Source: Gemmatimonadaceae bacterium (lineage in GTDB: Bacteria > Gemmatimonadota > Gemmatimonadetes > Gemmatimonadales > Gemmatimonadaceae). Taken from it: a stretch of DNA of 36,604 bases. Of the stretch, positions 1 through 8,384 are shown piece by piece. The stretch spans positions 1-36,604 of the forward strand of contig JAICNG010000031.1 in the NCBI GenBank assembly GCA_025931335.1, given 5' to 3'. Position numbers and translations under genes: made by a program. Position 1 is the first letter of the stretch, and each line of letters begins with the position of its first letter. Under the pieces are notes generated by a model. The model saw only the letters and a list, made by a program, of their open reading frames with translations, searched no databases and had not been told where the DNA came from.

Positions 1-6
1 AACGGC

Positions 7-2067
7 ATGACACCGCATCAGCGAGTGCAACGCACACGCGCCATGCTGGTGGCGGCCGTGGTCGCGCGCGCGCTGCTCTGGGGCGCCGCGGTGGGCGTCG
101 CACTCGTCGGCATCGCGGCCGTGGTCGATCTCCTCGTCGACATGCCCCGTGGGGCGCGGGCGCTCACCACCCCGCTCGCGTGGACAGCGGCGGCGCTCGT
201 CGCCTTCGCGCTACTCTGGCGAGGGAGGCGCGCGCAGTCGCTGACCGCGACCGCGCTCTGGATCGAGGAGCGCCTCCCGTCATTGCAGTATGCGCTCGTC
301 ACCGCGGTCGAGATGGACACCGAGCGAGTGCCGCCGCGGCTAGCGCGCGAGGTCGACCGACATCGCTGGGAGGGATTGATCCTCCCTCGCGCGCTCGCGC
401 GCGCCGCGCTCCCGCCGCTGGCGGCGATCGGGGTGGCCGTGGCGTTGCTGCTGGCACTTCCCCGCGGTGTGATCGCGCGCGTTCGCGCTCCCCAACCGGG
501 CGACTCTGTCGAGCGACCGGCCATCGCTCGCCCGGCAGCCGCCAGCCGCCTCTCACCGCTTGCGGCGCGCGTCACCCCGCCAGTGTACACCGGCCTCGGC
601 CCCACGAGCCTCGACGAGCCGTACACGATCGAGGCGCTGGTCGGCAGCCGCATCGAGCTGGAAGGGCGCGGCACTGGGGACGGCATCACGGCGACGCTGG
701 GCAGCTCGCAGGTGGCGGCCTCGACTCGCGGATCGCGCTGGCAGCTCGCGTTGACGATGCCGGCGACGACCTCCGCCGTACGCATCCGTGACCGCGGCTT
801 CGATCGCCTGATCGTTCTCGATGCGCGTCCCGACTCCGCGCCCGTCGTCACGATGCTGGCGCCCACGCGCGACACGATTCTCCGGGTGCCGAGCGGTCGC
901 GTCGGCGTGCGCGGCGAGGCCCGCGACGCTCTCGGGCTCGCATCGACGTGGCTCGAGTACATCGTCAGCAGCGGCGAGGGAGAGAGCTTCCGCTTTCGGT
1001 CGGGCGTTCTCGCTCGGCGGACGCACGGGGGCGCTCGGCGCGCGTCCATCGATGCCATGGTGGTGATCGACTCCCTGCGGCTCGGCCCCGGCGACGTCGT
1101 TCACCTGCGGCTGGTCGGGCGCGATCGCAATCCGGCGCGCGACGCCGGCCTCGGCGCATCTGAGACGCGAGTGATCCGCATCGCGCGGGTGGGGGAGTAC
1201 GATTCCGTCGCCGTCGAAGGCGCGCCCCCGCCGGAAGCGGACACGGCGGCGATCAGCCAGCGCATGCTCATCCTCCTCACGGAGGCCCTCGTGCGACGCG
1301 AGCCGCGTCTGGCGCGAGACACCCTCGTGCGCGAATCGCGCGCGATCGCCGACGATCAAACGCGACTGCGGCGCCGCGTGGGCGAGATCATCTTCAGCCG
1401 CCTCACCGGAGAGGAGAGCGCCGAGCATTCGCACGAGGAGGAGGAGCGCCGCGGGCAGATGACCGCGGAGGAGCTTCTCCGCGCCGCCGAGGAGGCGACA
1501 GAGCACGGGGCGGGGGAGCTGCTCGATTTCGCCGAGGGCGAGAGTCCCGTCGTCGCGATCAACCGGCCGCTGCTCGAAGCGTACAACGCGATGTGGGCGG
1601 CCGCCGGGGAGCTCAACATTGGTGCGCCGCGGCGGGCGCTTCCACACATGTACGCCGCGCTGGCGGCGATCGAGCGGGCTCGTCAGGCGGAGCGGGTGTA
1701 CCTGCGCGGGCGTCCGGCGACCGTCGTCGTCGACGTCAACCGCGCGCGGCTGGCCGGGAAACGCGATTCGCTGCCGCCCGCGGCACGGGCGCCGGTTGCG
1801 TCTCGTGCGAGCCCGGTGCCCGCGCAACGGTTCGCGCACGCGACGGCGCTCATCGCAGGCGATCCACAGGCGGCGATCGACTCGCTCATGCTCCTTCGCA
1901 TCGACGTCCTCGACTCCTCGCCTGCCAGCGCAGGGGCACTGGGGGAGGTGGTGGCGGCGTTGCGGGGGGGACGGGACATCACCGGCGCCGTCGCGCGCGC
2001 ACGCGCCGTGCTCGCGGGGCCGCCGCGCGCCGACGACCCAACGCTTCCGTGGGGAGGCGCGTGGTGA
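7..2067 (+). CDS. DUF4175-like large membrane protein
   Basis: Predicted 686-residue inner-membrane protein of unknown function. Three hydrophobic segments are visible near the N-terminus (about residues 14-37, 53-70 and 133-152). They are followed by a long, mostly hydrophilic region with beta-rich stretches (about 180-400), an acidic helical segment rich in Glu and Arg (about 450-520), and a low-complexity Ala/Arg tail. This layout, and a DUF4159 gene immediately downstream, match the DUF4175-type proteins found beside DUF4159 in MoxR/DUF58/BatA-like clusters; any such upstream partners lie outside the window. The stop TGA overlaps the GTG start of the next gene, so the two are probably translationally coupled. 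The ATG lies only six bases from the window edge, so a more upstream start cannot be excluded. The family call is by architecture and context. Confidence 0.72.
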   Translation: MTPHQRVQRTRAMLVAAVVARALLWGAAVGVALVGIAAVVDLLVDMPRGARALTTPLAWTAAALVAFALLWRGRRAQSLTATALWIEERLPSLQYALVTAVEMDTERVPPRLAREVDRHRWEGLILPRALARAALPPLAAIGVAVALLLALPRGVIARVRAPQPGDSVERPAIARPAAASRLSPLAARVTPPVYTGLGPTSLDEPYTIEALVGSRIELEGRGTGDGITATLGSSQVAASTRGSRWQLALTMPATTSAVRIRDRGFDRLIVLDARPDSAPVVTMLAPTRDTILRVPSGRVGVRGEARDALGLASTWLEYIVSSGEGESFRFRSGVLARRTHGGARRASIDAMVVIDSLRLGPGDVVHLRLVGRDRNPARDAGLGASETRVIRIARVGEYDSVAVEGAPPPEADTAAISQRMLILLTEALVRREPRLARDTLVRESRAIADDQTRLRRRVGEIIFSRLTGEESAEHSHEEEERRGQMTAEELLRAAEEATEHGAGELLDFAEGESPVVAINRPLLEAYNAMWAAAGELNIGAPRRALPHMYAALAAIERARQAERVYLRGRPATVVVDVNRARLAGKRDSLPPAARAPVASRASPVPAQRFAHATALIAGDPQAAIDSLMLLRIDVLDSSPASAGALGEVVAALRGGRDITGAVARARAVLAGPPRADDPTLPWGGAW

Positions 2068-2675
2068 ACGAGTTCGTCTTCGCGACGGCGCAGTACGAGT
2101 CGGGCGACTGGGACAGCGCGCCGCTCGTCCCCGCCAACGTCATCGACTCGATCGCCCGCTATACGTCGATCGACGTCGCACCGACCGGCGCGATCGTCTC
2201 GCTGTCCTCGCGTGACGTGTTTCGACACCCGATGCTGTATCTCACCGGCCATCTCCCGGTGCGGTTTACCGCGGCGGAACGCGAGAACGTCACCGAGTTC
2301 ATCCGGCGGGGCGGGTTTCTCTTCATCGATGACCACAACCACGACATCGACGGCGCGTTTCACAAGACGGTGACCGAGGAGATCGCGCGAGCGGTCGGGC
2401 GGCTGGTGCAGGTGCCGAACGACCATTCGCTGTACCGCGCGTTCTTTCACTTCGAGGATGGCCCGCCGACGACGAGCCACGAGTTGAACGGATGGGGCGA
2501 CAATCTCGTGCACAAGCATCTCCAGGGTGTGATGCGCGACGGGCGGATCGGCGTGCTGTACAGCAACAAGGACTACTCCTCCGAGTGGGGATATCATCCG
2601 GACAACAAGCGCTTTCTCGCCGTCGACAACACGAAGTTCGCCGTGAACGTGGTGGTGTATGCCCTCACGCGCTGA
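2064..2675 (+). CDS. DUF4159 domain protein
   Basis: Protein of about 203 residues recognised as DUF4159: it begins EFVFATAQYESGDWD and has the core pattern RRGGFLFIDDHNHD, followed by W, H and N-rich motifs (SEWGYHPDNKRF) near the end. The biochemical role is unknown; the family occurs with membrane proteins of the MoxR/BatA type. No signal peptide is visible. The start chosen is GTG 2064, which overlaps the upstream TGA and has GGGGAGG about seven bases upstream; the adjacent GTG at 2061 is equally possible. The next gene begins inside its last codons. The tight coupling to both neighbours suggests the three products act together. Confidence 0.82.
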   Translation: MNEFVFATAQYESGDWDSAPLVPANVIDSIARYTSIDVAPTGAIVSLSSRDVFRHPMLYLTGHLPVRFTAAERENVTEFIRRGGFLFIDDHNHDIDGAFHKTVTEEIARAVGRLVQVPNDHSLYRAFFHFEDGPPTTSHELNGWGDNLVHKHLQGVMRDGRIGVLYSNKDYSSEWGYHPDNKRFLAVDNTKFAVNVVVYALTR

Positions 2676-3954
2676 CCGCGTCCGCGTCGCCATCGAGCGG
2701 GCCATGCGCGGGCTGGCGTTGGTGCTCGTGGCCTTCGCCGCGTGGAGCGCGTCACGGCCACCTCTGGAGCGAGGAGCCGCGACGGCCAGCGGGAGCGCTT
2801 TGGCCGATTCGCTCGACCGCTGGACGGCCACGGCGCCGGCGCGCGTGCACCTCGCGTTGGAGACGGCACCTAACGGCGCGCGGCGCGATTGGCTTCGCGC
2901 GCTGCGCTACTCCGGCACGCCGGTGGCCTGGCACAACGACGGGCCCGGCGTTCCCGCCCTGGCGCTCGAGGTCGCTCCCGTTGCCGGGCCTCGCGGCGGA
3001 ACCATGCTGTCGATCGCGGCTCCCTCGGGCTCGCGGGTCGTGATCGGCGACGCGATCGCTGCGATCGATTCCGTCGTCGCCGCGCGCGGCGGCGCTCGGC
3101 TGTTCGCACCGATCGCGACTGGCCCTGTCACTGCTGTCGCCGGTGGGCAGCGAGCGAGCGCGACGGTCGGCGACACGCTCCTCTCGCGCCGCGTTCTCGT
3201 CCTCGGCCGTGCGACCTGGGAGGCGAAGTTCCTAATCTCGGCGCTCGAAGAAGTGGGGTGGCCGGTGGACGCCCGCCTCACGGTGGCCCCGGGAGTCGAG
3301 GTCACGCAGGGGACGTCACGAGTCCCCGACACGGCGCGCCACGCGGCGGTGGTCGTCCTCGATGTGCCGCCGCCCGGCGCGGCCGCCGCCGTCGCTCGTT
3401 ATGTGCGGGCGGGTGGGGGGACGATTCTGGCGGGTGCCGCGGCGAGCGCCCGCGGGTTGGCCGAGATCGCTGCCGGGCGGGTGGGTGCGCGGATCCGGCC
3501 TTCTTCGATCGTGTTCGTCGATGACCGGCCGCGTCAGGCGCTCGGCTTTCGCGGCATCGCACCGCGCGGCGACGCGATCGTGCTCGAGGAGCAGGATGGT
3601 GTCGCGACCGCGGCCGCGCGCCGCGTTGACGCCGGACGCGTCGTCCAGCTCGGATACGACGAGACGTGGCGTTGGCGCCTCGCCGGTGGCACGCACGCGC
3701 TCGAGGCACATCGCACATGGTGGAGTGCGCTCGTCGCCAGCGTTGCCTATCGAGCCGCGGCGCGACTGCCTCGCGCGGTGGATGACGCGGCCCCACTCGC
3801 CGCTCTGATTCACAGGCTTGGCCCGCCGGGCGCGGCTGCCCAGGTGGCACCGGCTCGCGCGCTCTGGTCACCATCCCCCGCGCTGTTGTTCGCGCTCGTG
3901 AGCTTGCTGCTCGTGGCCGAGCTGGCCTCGCGGCGCATGCGGGGCGCGCCGTGA
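2659..3954 (+). CDS. membrane-anchored protein with GATase-like middle domain, function unknown
   Basis: 431-residue protein with a hydrophobic N-terminal segment ([16 protein letters not shown], about residues 16-31) and a second hydrophobic helix at the C-terminus ([18 protein letters not shown]). The middle (about 175-330) alternates strands and helices and includes [20 protein letters not shown] and an [11 protein letters not shown]...GGTILAG stretch. It resembles the class I glutamine-amidotransferase-like fold of BatA-cluster membrane proteins, but no catalytic Cys is evident. It overlaps the DUF4159 gene by 17 bases. ATG 2704 is an alternative start that would put the hydrophobic segment at the very N-terminus. 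The gene ends in a GTGA overlap with the deacetylase-family gene. I did not recognise a specific named family; coding status is firm. Confidence 0.7.
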   Translation: MPSRADRVRVAIERAMRGLALVLVAFAAWSASRPPLERGAATASGSALADSLDRWTATAPARVHLALETAPNGARRDWLRALRYSGTPVAWHNDGPGVPALALEVAPVAGPRGGTMLSIAAPSGSRVVIGDAIAAIDSVVAARGGARLFAPIATGPVTAVAGGQRASATVGDTLLSRRVLVLGRATWEAKFLISALEEVGWPVDARLTVAPGVEVTQGTSRVPDTARHAAVVVLDVPPPGAAAAVARYVRAGGGTILAGAAASARGLAEIAAGRVGARIRPSSIVFVDDRPRQALGFRGIAPRGDAIVLEEQDGVATAAARRVDAGRVVQLGYDETWRWRLAGGTHALEAHRTWWSALVASVAYRAAARLPRAVDDAAPLAALIHRLGPPGAAAQVAPARALWSPSPALLFALVSLLLVAELASRRMRGAP

Positions 3955-4877
3955 GCGTCGCATTCATCTCCCACTCCGACTGCGGCCGGCACGACACAGG
4001 CTGGGGACACCCGGAGCACGTGGGGCGCCTCCGGGCGATCACGCGTGCGCTGCGCGAGGATCCGGAGCTGCTGACCTCGCTCGAGCACCTCGAGTCGCGG
4101 CATGCCACCGAGGACGATCTCGCTCTCGTGCACACGCGAGCGTACATCGGGCAGGTGCGGGACCTCGCGCGATCCGGCGGCGGACCCCTCGACGCGGATA
4201 CCCTCGTCAGCGAGGGGTCGTGGGATGCGGCGCGGGCCGGTGCGGGGGCCCTCCTCGCCGGAGTCGACTTCGTGATGGGCGGGGCGGACCGCCGCGCGTT
4301 CTGCGCGGTGCGGCCGCCCGGCCATCACGCGCTCGCCGATCGCGCCATGGGCTTTTGCCTGTTCGGCAACGTCGCGATCGCCGCGCGGTACGCGCAGAAC
4401 CGACACGGCCTCCGGCGCGTGCTGATCGTCGACTGGGACGTCCACCACGGCAACGGAACGCAGGCCCTCGTCGAGTGCGACGCGGAGATTCACTTCGTGT
4501 CGATGCACCAGTGGCCCTGGTATCCGGGGTCGGGCCGCTCGGATGATCGCGGTCCCCATCGCAATGTCTGGAACGTTCCCCTGGCCGGCGGACTTCCCCC
4601 CGAGCGGTACGTGGATGCGCTCACCCGGGCCGTCGAGGCGGCTACGGACGCGTTCACTCCGGACCTCGTGCTCATCTCGGCGGGATTCGACTCGCTCCGC
4701 GGCGACCCGCTGGGGGGATTCACTCTCGAGACCGAGGACTTCGTGGGCCTCACGCGTGTTCTCGTCGATCGGGCGCGCTCGTGGTGCGGGGGCCGGGTGG
4801 TGAGCGCGCTCGAGGGCGGGTATGCCCCCGATCGCGTGGGCACGGCGTGCGTGGCGCATATGCGAGCGATGTTGTAG
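3951..4877 (+). CDS. histone deacetylase family hydrolase (HDAC/AcuC/amidohydrolase type)
   Basis: 308-residue zinc hydrolase of the arginase/deacetylase fold. It carries the general-base pair in RPPGHHA (His125, His126), the metal-binding [11 protein letters not shown] motif (Asp163 and His165 as likely Zn ligands) and the third ligand in SAGFDS (Asp247), with a C-terminal EGGY. Bacterial members remove acyl groups from lysines, polyamines or other small amides; the substrate here cannot be read from sequence. It is cytoplasmic, with no signal peptide. GTG 3951 overlaps the preceding TGA, so it sits last in the DUF4175/DUF4159 run. A small hairpin follows directly (4888-4905). Confidence 0.9.
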   Translation: MSVAFISHSDCGRHDTGWGHPEHVGRLRAITRALREDPELLTSLEHLESRHATEDDLALVHTRAYIGQVRDLARSGGGPLDADTLVSEGSWDAARAGAGALLAGVDFVMGGADRRAFCAVRPPGHHALADRAMGFCLFGNVAIAARYAQNRHGLRRVLIVDWDVHHGNGTQALVECDAEIHFVSMHQWPWYPGSGRSDDRGPHRNVWNVPLAGGLPPERYVDALTRAVEAATDAFTPDLVLISAGFDSLRGDPLGGFTLETEDFVGLTRVLVDRARSWCGGRVVSALEGGYAPDRVGTACVAHMRAML

Positions 4878-4885
4878 GCCCCCAA

Positions 4886-4915
4886 TTGCCCGTCCCTCAA
4901 CGGGCGGGGTACATT
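4886..4915 (+). promoter_or_regulatory. putative sigma70-type promoter overlapping a small hairpin
   Basis: TTGCCC (4886-4891), an 18-base spacer, then TACATT (4910-4915). The expected transcription start falls about three bases before the ATG at 4925, which would make the methyltransferase mRNA essentially leaderless. A perfect 6-bp stem, GCCCGT/ACGGGC (4888-4905, six-base loop), lies inside the spacer and could act as a weak terminator for the upstream gene. Judged by eye only. Confidence 0.4.
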
Positions 4916-4924
4916 TCCCCTGAC

Positions 4925-5746
4925 ATGAGCGCAACTCCGCGCGTCCCGCCGGTGCCGGCGGTCCTCCGCCTGGTGCAGATGGCGGTGCTCGGCCGCTGGC
5001 GCGCGACCGGCGAGGACCTCTATCGGGAGGTCGCGAGGGTCACGGAGGCCGCGCCGAAGAAGGAGATCGTCGTCTCCGGCTGCGGCGACGGCGTCACGGC
5101 GGAGTGGCTTGCACTGCGGACGGAGGCGTCGGTGACGGGCGTCGACCCCGACGTCGACGCCATCGAAGGGGCCGAAACGCGCGCGCGGGCGCTGCCGACG
5201 GCGCCACAGCTGCACTACCAGGGCGCCCCGCTCGATGACCTTCCCTACGAGACTGCCGTCTTCGACATCGCGATCGGCGAGCCAGCCCTGTCGTCCTCCG
5301 GGGACCCGGCGCGGGCGGTCGCCGAGCTGGTGCGCGTGACCAAGCCGATGGGGCCCGTCGTCCTTCTTCAGCCGACGTGGAGCTCCGACATTTCCGTCGG
5401 CGCGCGTGAGCTGCTGATCGAGCGGCTTGGGCTGCGCCCTTTTCTCCTCGTGGAGTGGAAGCAGATGCTGCGCGACGCCGGCGTCGTCGACGTACAGGTG
5501 CAAGACTGGACGACAGGGTCCGCCTCCGGCGCGCGCTGGACCGGCTCGAGCGCGGCGCACCCGCCCATGCTGAACTGGCGGCAGAAGATGCACATCCTCG
5601 GACGAGCCTGGCGCCGCTGGGGCTGGCGCGAGGCGCGCAGCGCGGTCGAGCGTGAGACGACGTTGCTGCGCGAGCTGTCCCGCGAGCGCGCGATCGGATT
5701 CCAGCTTATCAAGGGCGTGAAGTGGCCGCACGCGAGGTCCGCATGA
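4925..5746 (+). CDS. class I SAM-dependent methyltransferase
   Basis: 273-residue protein with a Rossmann-type SAM-binding core: motif I is IVVSGCGDGVTAEWL (about residues 50-64), followed by an acidic loop VTGVDPD, a DIAIGEPAL motif-IV-like segment and a post-motif strand GPVVLLQP. The substrate is not evident. It resembles the Methyltransf_11/25 type that acts on small molecules or lipids. The C-terminal 60 residues are basic (RAWRRWGWREARS). No SD is visible before ATG 4925, and a promoter-like pair lies just upstream, so it may start a leaderless operon. Its TGA overlaps the corA ATG (ATGA). Start and family are firm; the reaction is unknown. Confidence 0.82.
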   Translation: MSATPRVPPVPAVLRLVQMAVLGRWRATGEDLYREVARVTEAAPKKEIVVSGCGDGVTAEWLALRTEASVTGVDPDVDAIEGAETRARALPTAPQLHYQGAPLDDLPYETAVFDIAIGEPALSSSGDPARAVAELVRVTKPMGPVVLLQPTWSSDISVGARELLIERLGLRPFLLVEWKQMLRDAGVVDVQVQDWTTGSASGARWTGSSAAHPPMLNWRQKMHILGRAWRRWGWREARSAVERETTLLRELSRERAIGFQLIKGVKWPHARSA

Positions 5747-6765
5747 CCGTGACGAGCGTCGCGCCGCCGACGGCCATCGAGGGGAAAGTCCCGCGCAGCT
5801 GGCTCCGCGATCCCGACGGGACAATGCGCCGCGACCTCGGCCCGCGCGAGCTCGCCGAGGTCGTGCGGTCGGGCACTGGGCAGCTCTGGGTCGACGTCGA
5901 TTCGCGAAACCGCCATCAGCTGGCGGTGCTGGAGAAGGTCTTCGGCTTTCATCCGCTCGCGATCGAGGACACGCTGAACCCCGAGTCGCGCGTGAAGCTC
6001 GAGGAGTACGACGGCTATCTGTTCATGATCGTCCGCGGCGTGTGCTTCGAGGACCTGACGCCGGACCCGTACGATCTCGAAACCTTCAACCTCTATTTCT
6101 TCCTCGGCGCGAACTACCTCGTCACCGTTCACGGCGAGCGCGCCCGCAGCATCATGATCGTCGCCGATGTGCTCGAGCGCAGCCCGGACGTGCTCGGGCG
6201 GGGCGCGCAGCGGCTCCTCCATCTGATCATGGATACGGCCGTCGACGAGTACTTCCCGCTGCTCGAGCGGATCGACGGCATGGTCGAACAGTTCGAGGAT
6301 CGGGTGTTCGTGAGCTTCCAGCGCGACACGCTCCAGGACATCCTCGCGGTCAAGCGTCTGATTCTCTCGTTACGGCGGCACCTCTTCCCGCAGCGTGAGG
6401 TGTTCAACCTGCTCACCAACCGACCCAACGCTCTGCTGTCGCACGAGACCCAGATCTACTTCCGCGACGTGTACGATCACGTGCTGCGGATCAACGACGG
6501 GCTCGAGACGCAGCGCGACCTGCTCGGGGGCACCATGGAGGCCTACCTGACGCAGGTGTCCAACCGGCTCGGGATGGTCACCAAGGGCCTATCGGTGATC
6601 GCGACTCTCAGCGTTCCGTTCGTGGTGGTGAGCGGCATGTGGGGGATGAACTTCCGGCACATCCCCCTGTCCGACAGCCCGTTAGGCTTCTGGCTCATGC
6701 TTGCCCTTCAGCTCGCCATCGGCGGCGCGCTGCTCTTTCTGCTCATTTGGCGCAAATGGCTGTAA
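5743..6765 (+). CDS. corA: CorA-family magnesium/divalent cation transporter
   Basis: 340-residue CorA/MIT channel. A large cytoplasmic alpha/beta domain comes first, then a long helical stalk (about 160-280), and two transmembrane helices at the C-terminus. The signature GMN follows the first helix in GMWGMNF (about 299-304), where most homologues have YGMNF; here Tyr is replaced by Trp. The C-terminus ends with basic residues (WRKWL), as is usual. It works as a homopentamer moving Mg2+ (or Co2+/Ni2+/Zn2+) into the cell. The ATG overlaps the methyltransferase stop and the next gene starts inside its last codons, so it is in the middle of a coupled operon. Confidence 0.92.
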   Translation: MTVTSVAPPTAIEGKVPRSWLRDPDGTMRRDLGPRELAEVVRSGTGQLWVDVDSRNRHQLAVLEKVFGFHPLAIEDTLNPESRVKLEEYDGYLFMIVRGVCFEDLTPDPYDLETFNLYFFLGANYLVTVHGERARSIMIVADVLERSPDVLGRGAQRLLHLIMDTAVDEYFPLLERIDGMVEQFEDRVFVSFQRDTLQDILAVKRLILSLRRHLFPQREVFNLLTNRPNALLSHETQIYFRDVYDHVLRINDGLETQRDLLGGTMEAYLTQVSNRLGMVTKGLSVIATLSVPFVVVSGMWGMNFRHIPLSDSPLGFWLMLALQLAIGGALLFLLIWRKWL

Positions 6766-7370
6766 ACGGCCTTCGACTGTACGGGGTGGCGGCGCTGGCG
6801 CACGCCGACGATCGCCCGCTGGTGGACAGCACCAGCGTCGTCGTCCTCCGCGACATTGGCGCCGTCGTCCGCCCGTCCGCGTACACCATTCCGCCGCTCG
6901 ACGATACCGAGATGCTCGATTGTCAACGCATCGTGGAGTCGGTCTTCCGCGCGCACACGATTCTGCCCGCGCCCTGCGGGACGATCTTCAAGTCCGAGGA
7001 CCACGTCCGTCGCTGGCTGGATCTCAACTACGTCTCGCTCGTCGAGGGCATCCACTTCGTGGACGGCCGGTGCGAGGCGCGCGTTCACGTGACCGATGTC
7101 CCCGCCGACGGCGTCGATTCGACGGATACGGACCACGTGACGCTCGCGACCGAGGCATTTCGTGGCCTCCGACGGTACGCCGTCGCGGCGTTGCCATTGC
7201 GTCCGGAGGACGGCCGCATTCTGAGCAGCGCGTTTCTCGTCGATCGGGCGGAGTATTCCACGTTCGAGCTCCGAGTGCAGGAGCAGGGGCGGCGCGTCGA
7301 TACGCTCGACTTCCGAATGAGCGGCCCCTGGCCCCCGTACGATTTCGTCCGCATGGACTTCGGAGCGTAG
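6756..7370 (+). CDS. GvpL/GvpF-family protein (orphan)
   Basis: 204-residue protein starting at ATG 6756 inside the end of corA. The C-terminal signature SAFLVDRAEYSTFELRV...GPWPPYDFV is the hallmark of GvpL/GvpF gas-vesicle accessory proteins. The N-terminal GLRLYGVAAL and the central APCGTIFKSEDHVRRWLDLNY segment fit the same family. GvpF/L normally bind the vesicle shell protein GvpA during assembly, but no gvpA or other gvp gene is in this window. It is immediately followed, without a gap, by a Ser/Thr kinase gene. Family recognition is good; a gas-vesicle role is doubtful without partners. Confidence 0.8.
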   Translation: MAVNGLRLYGVAALAHADDRPLVDSTSVVVLRDIGAVVRPSAYTIPPLDDTEMLDCQRIVESVFRAHTILPAPCGTIFKSEDHVRRWLDLNYVSLVEGIHFVDGRCEARVHVTDVPADGVDSTDTDHVTLATEAFRGLRRYAVAALPLRPEDGRILSSAFLVDRAEYSTFELRVQEQGRRVDTLDFRMSGPWPPYDFVRMDFGA

Positions 7371-8384
7371 ATGTTCTGCCCGGAATGCGGTACGTGGAAT
7401 CGGGCGTCGATCGCCAAGTGCACGCGGTGTCAAGCGGATCTGCCCGACATCCCGGAGGCGCCGGGAGCGAAGCCCGATGACGAGCTGGACACGATTCGTC
7501 GCGCCACCGGTGGGCGATATCGCGTCTATCGGCGATTGGGCACGGGTGGGATGGCCAACGTGTACTACGCACAGCACGCGGTGCTGGAGCGACCGCTGGT
7601 CATCAAGGCCCTGCTGCCGCACCTCGCCCGCGATGCCGAGATGCGCGAGCGATTCAAGCGCGAGGCCGAGGCGTCCTCTCAACTGTCGCACCCGCACATT
7701 TGCTCGATCATGGACTACGGCGAGGTCGACAACGTCGTCTTCCTCGTCATGCCCTACCTCGCGAACGGCTCGCTCGCCGATGTGGTCGTTCGCGACGGAA
7801 CGGTGCCTGTGCCGCGAGCGGCGGCCGTGTGTGCGCAGGTCGCGGTGGCACTCGACTACGCACACCGCCACGGGATCGTGCACCGCGACATCAAGCCGGA
7901 CAACATCCTGTTCGACGAGGACGGGAACGCCCTCATCACCGATTTCGGGATCGCGACCGCGCGCTTTCACGCGCGCCTGACGGGCACCGGGCGCGCGATG
8001 GGCACGCCGCACTACATGTCCCCGGAGCAGGCGATGGGCCGGATGGTCGATGGGCGGAGCGACCTCTACGCGGTGGGCGTCATGTTGTACGAGATGCTGG
8101 TGGGATTCCCGCCCTTCGACGGCGCGGACTCCTATTCGATCGGCTACAAGCACGTGCACGAGCAGCCGGCGTCGCCCGACATCGTGGATTCGCGCGTGCC
8201 GGCTGGCATGGCCCAGATCGTCATGCGCTGTCTGGCGAAGAGCGCGGCCGAGCGGTATCAGCGCGGGAACGACCTCGCCGACGCACTCATCGCGTTCCTC
8301 GGCGCCCTGGGGGCGCCTGACGAGCAACGCGCCGCCTGGATTCCCCGGCGCACGGGCGCCACACCCACGAACGTGCGCTCATGA
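7371..8384 (+). CDS. zinc-ribbon Ser/Thr protein kinase (PknB-like, soluble)
   Basis: 337-residue Hanks-type kinase. Residues 1-20 form a zinc ribbon with Cys3, Cys6, Cys17 and Cys20. The catalytic domain follows (about 44-310): Gly-rich loop LGTGGMANVY, Lys79 in VIKAL, catalytic loop HRDIKPDN (171-178), DFG (191-193) and GTPHYMSPEQ, so all key residues are present. Unlike PknB it has no transmembrane helix or PASTA domains; it stops shortly after the kinase fold, so it is probably cytoplasmic. The ATG directly follows the stop of the GvpL/F-like gene and its TGA overlaps the epimerase ATG. A PP2C phosphatase that could oppose it lies at 30112-31305. Substrates are unknown. Confidence 0.93.
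   Translation: MFCPECGTWNRASIAKCTRCQADLPDIPEAPGAKPDDELDTIRRATGGRYRVYRRLGTGGMANVYYAQHAVLERPLVIKALLPHLARDAEMRERFKREAEASSQLSHPHICSIMDYGEVDNVVFLVMPYLANGSLADVVVRDGTVPVPRAAAVCAQVAVALDYAHRHGIVHRDIKPDNILFDEDGNALITDFGIATARFHARLTGTGRAMGTPHYMSPEQAMGRMVDGRSDLYAVGVMLYEMLVGFPPFDGADSYSIGYKHVHEQPASPDIVDSRVPAGMAQIVMRCLAKSAAERYQRGNDLADALIAFLGALGAPDEQRAAWIPRRTGATPTNVRS

Noticed and set aside
6756..7370. gas-vesicle gene cluster
   Set aside because: Only one GvpL/F-family gene is present; no GvpA, GvpN or GvpK-like protein was seen in the window.
6708..8327. 539-codon open frame on the minus strand
   Set aside because: It lies entirely opposite the GvpL/F-like and kinase genes, has no recognisable domain, and its composition is that of a GC-rich antisense shadow.
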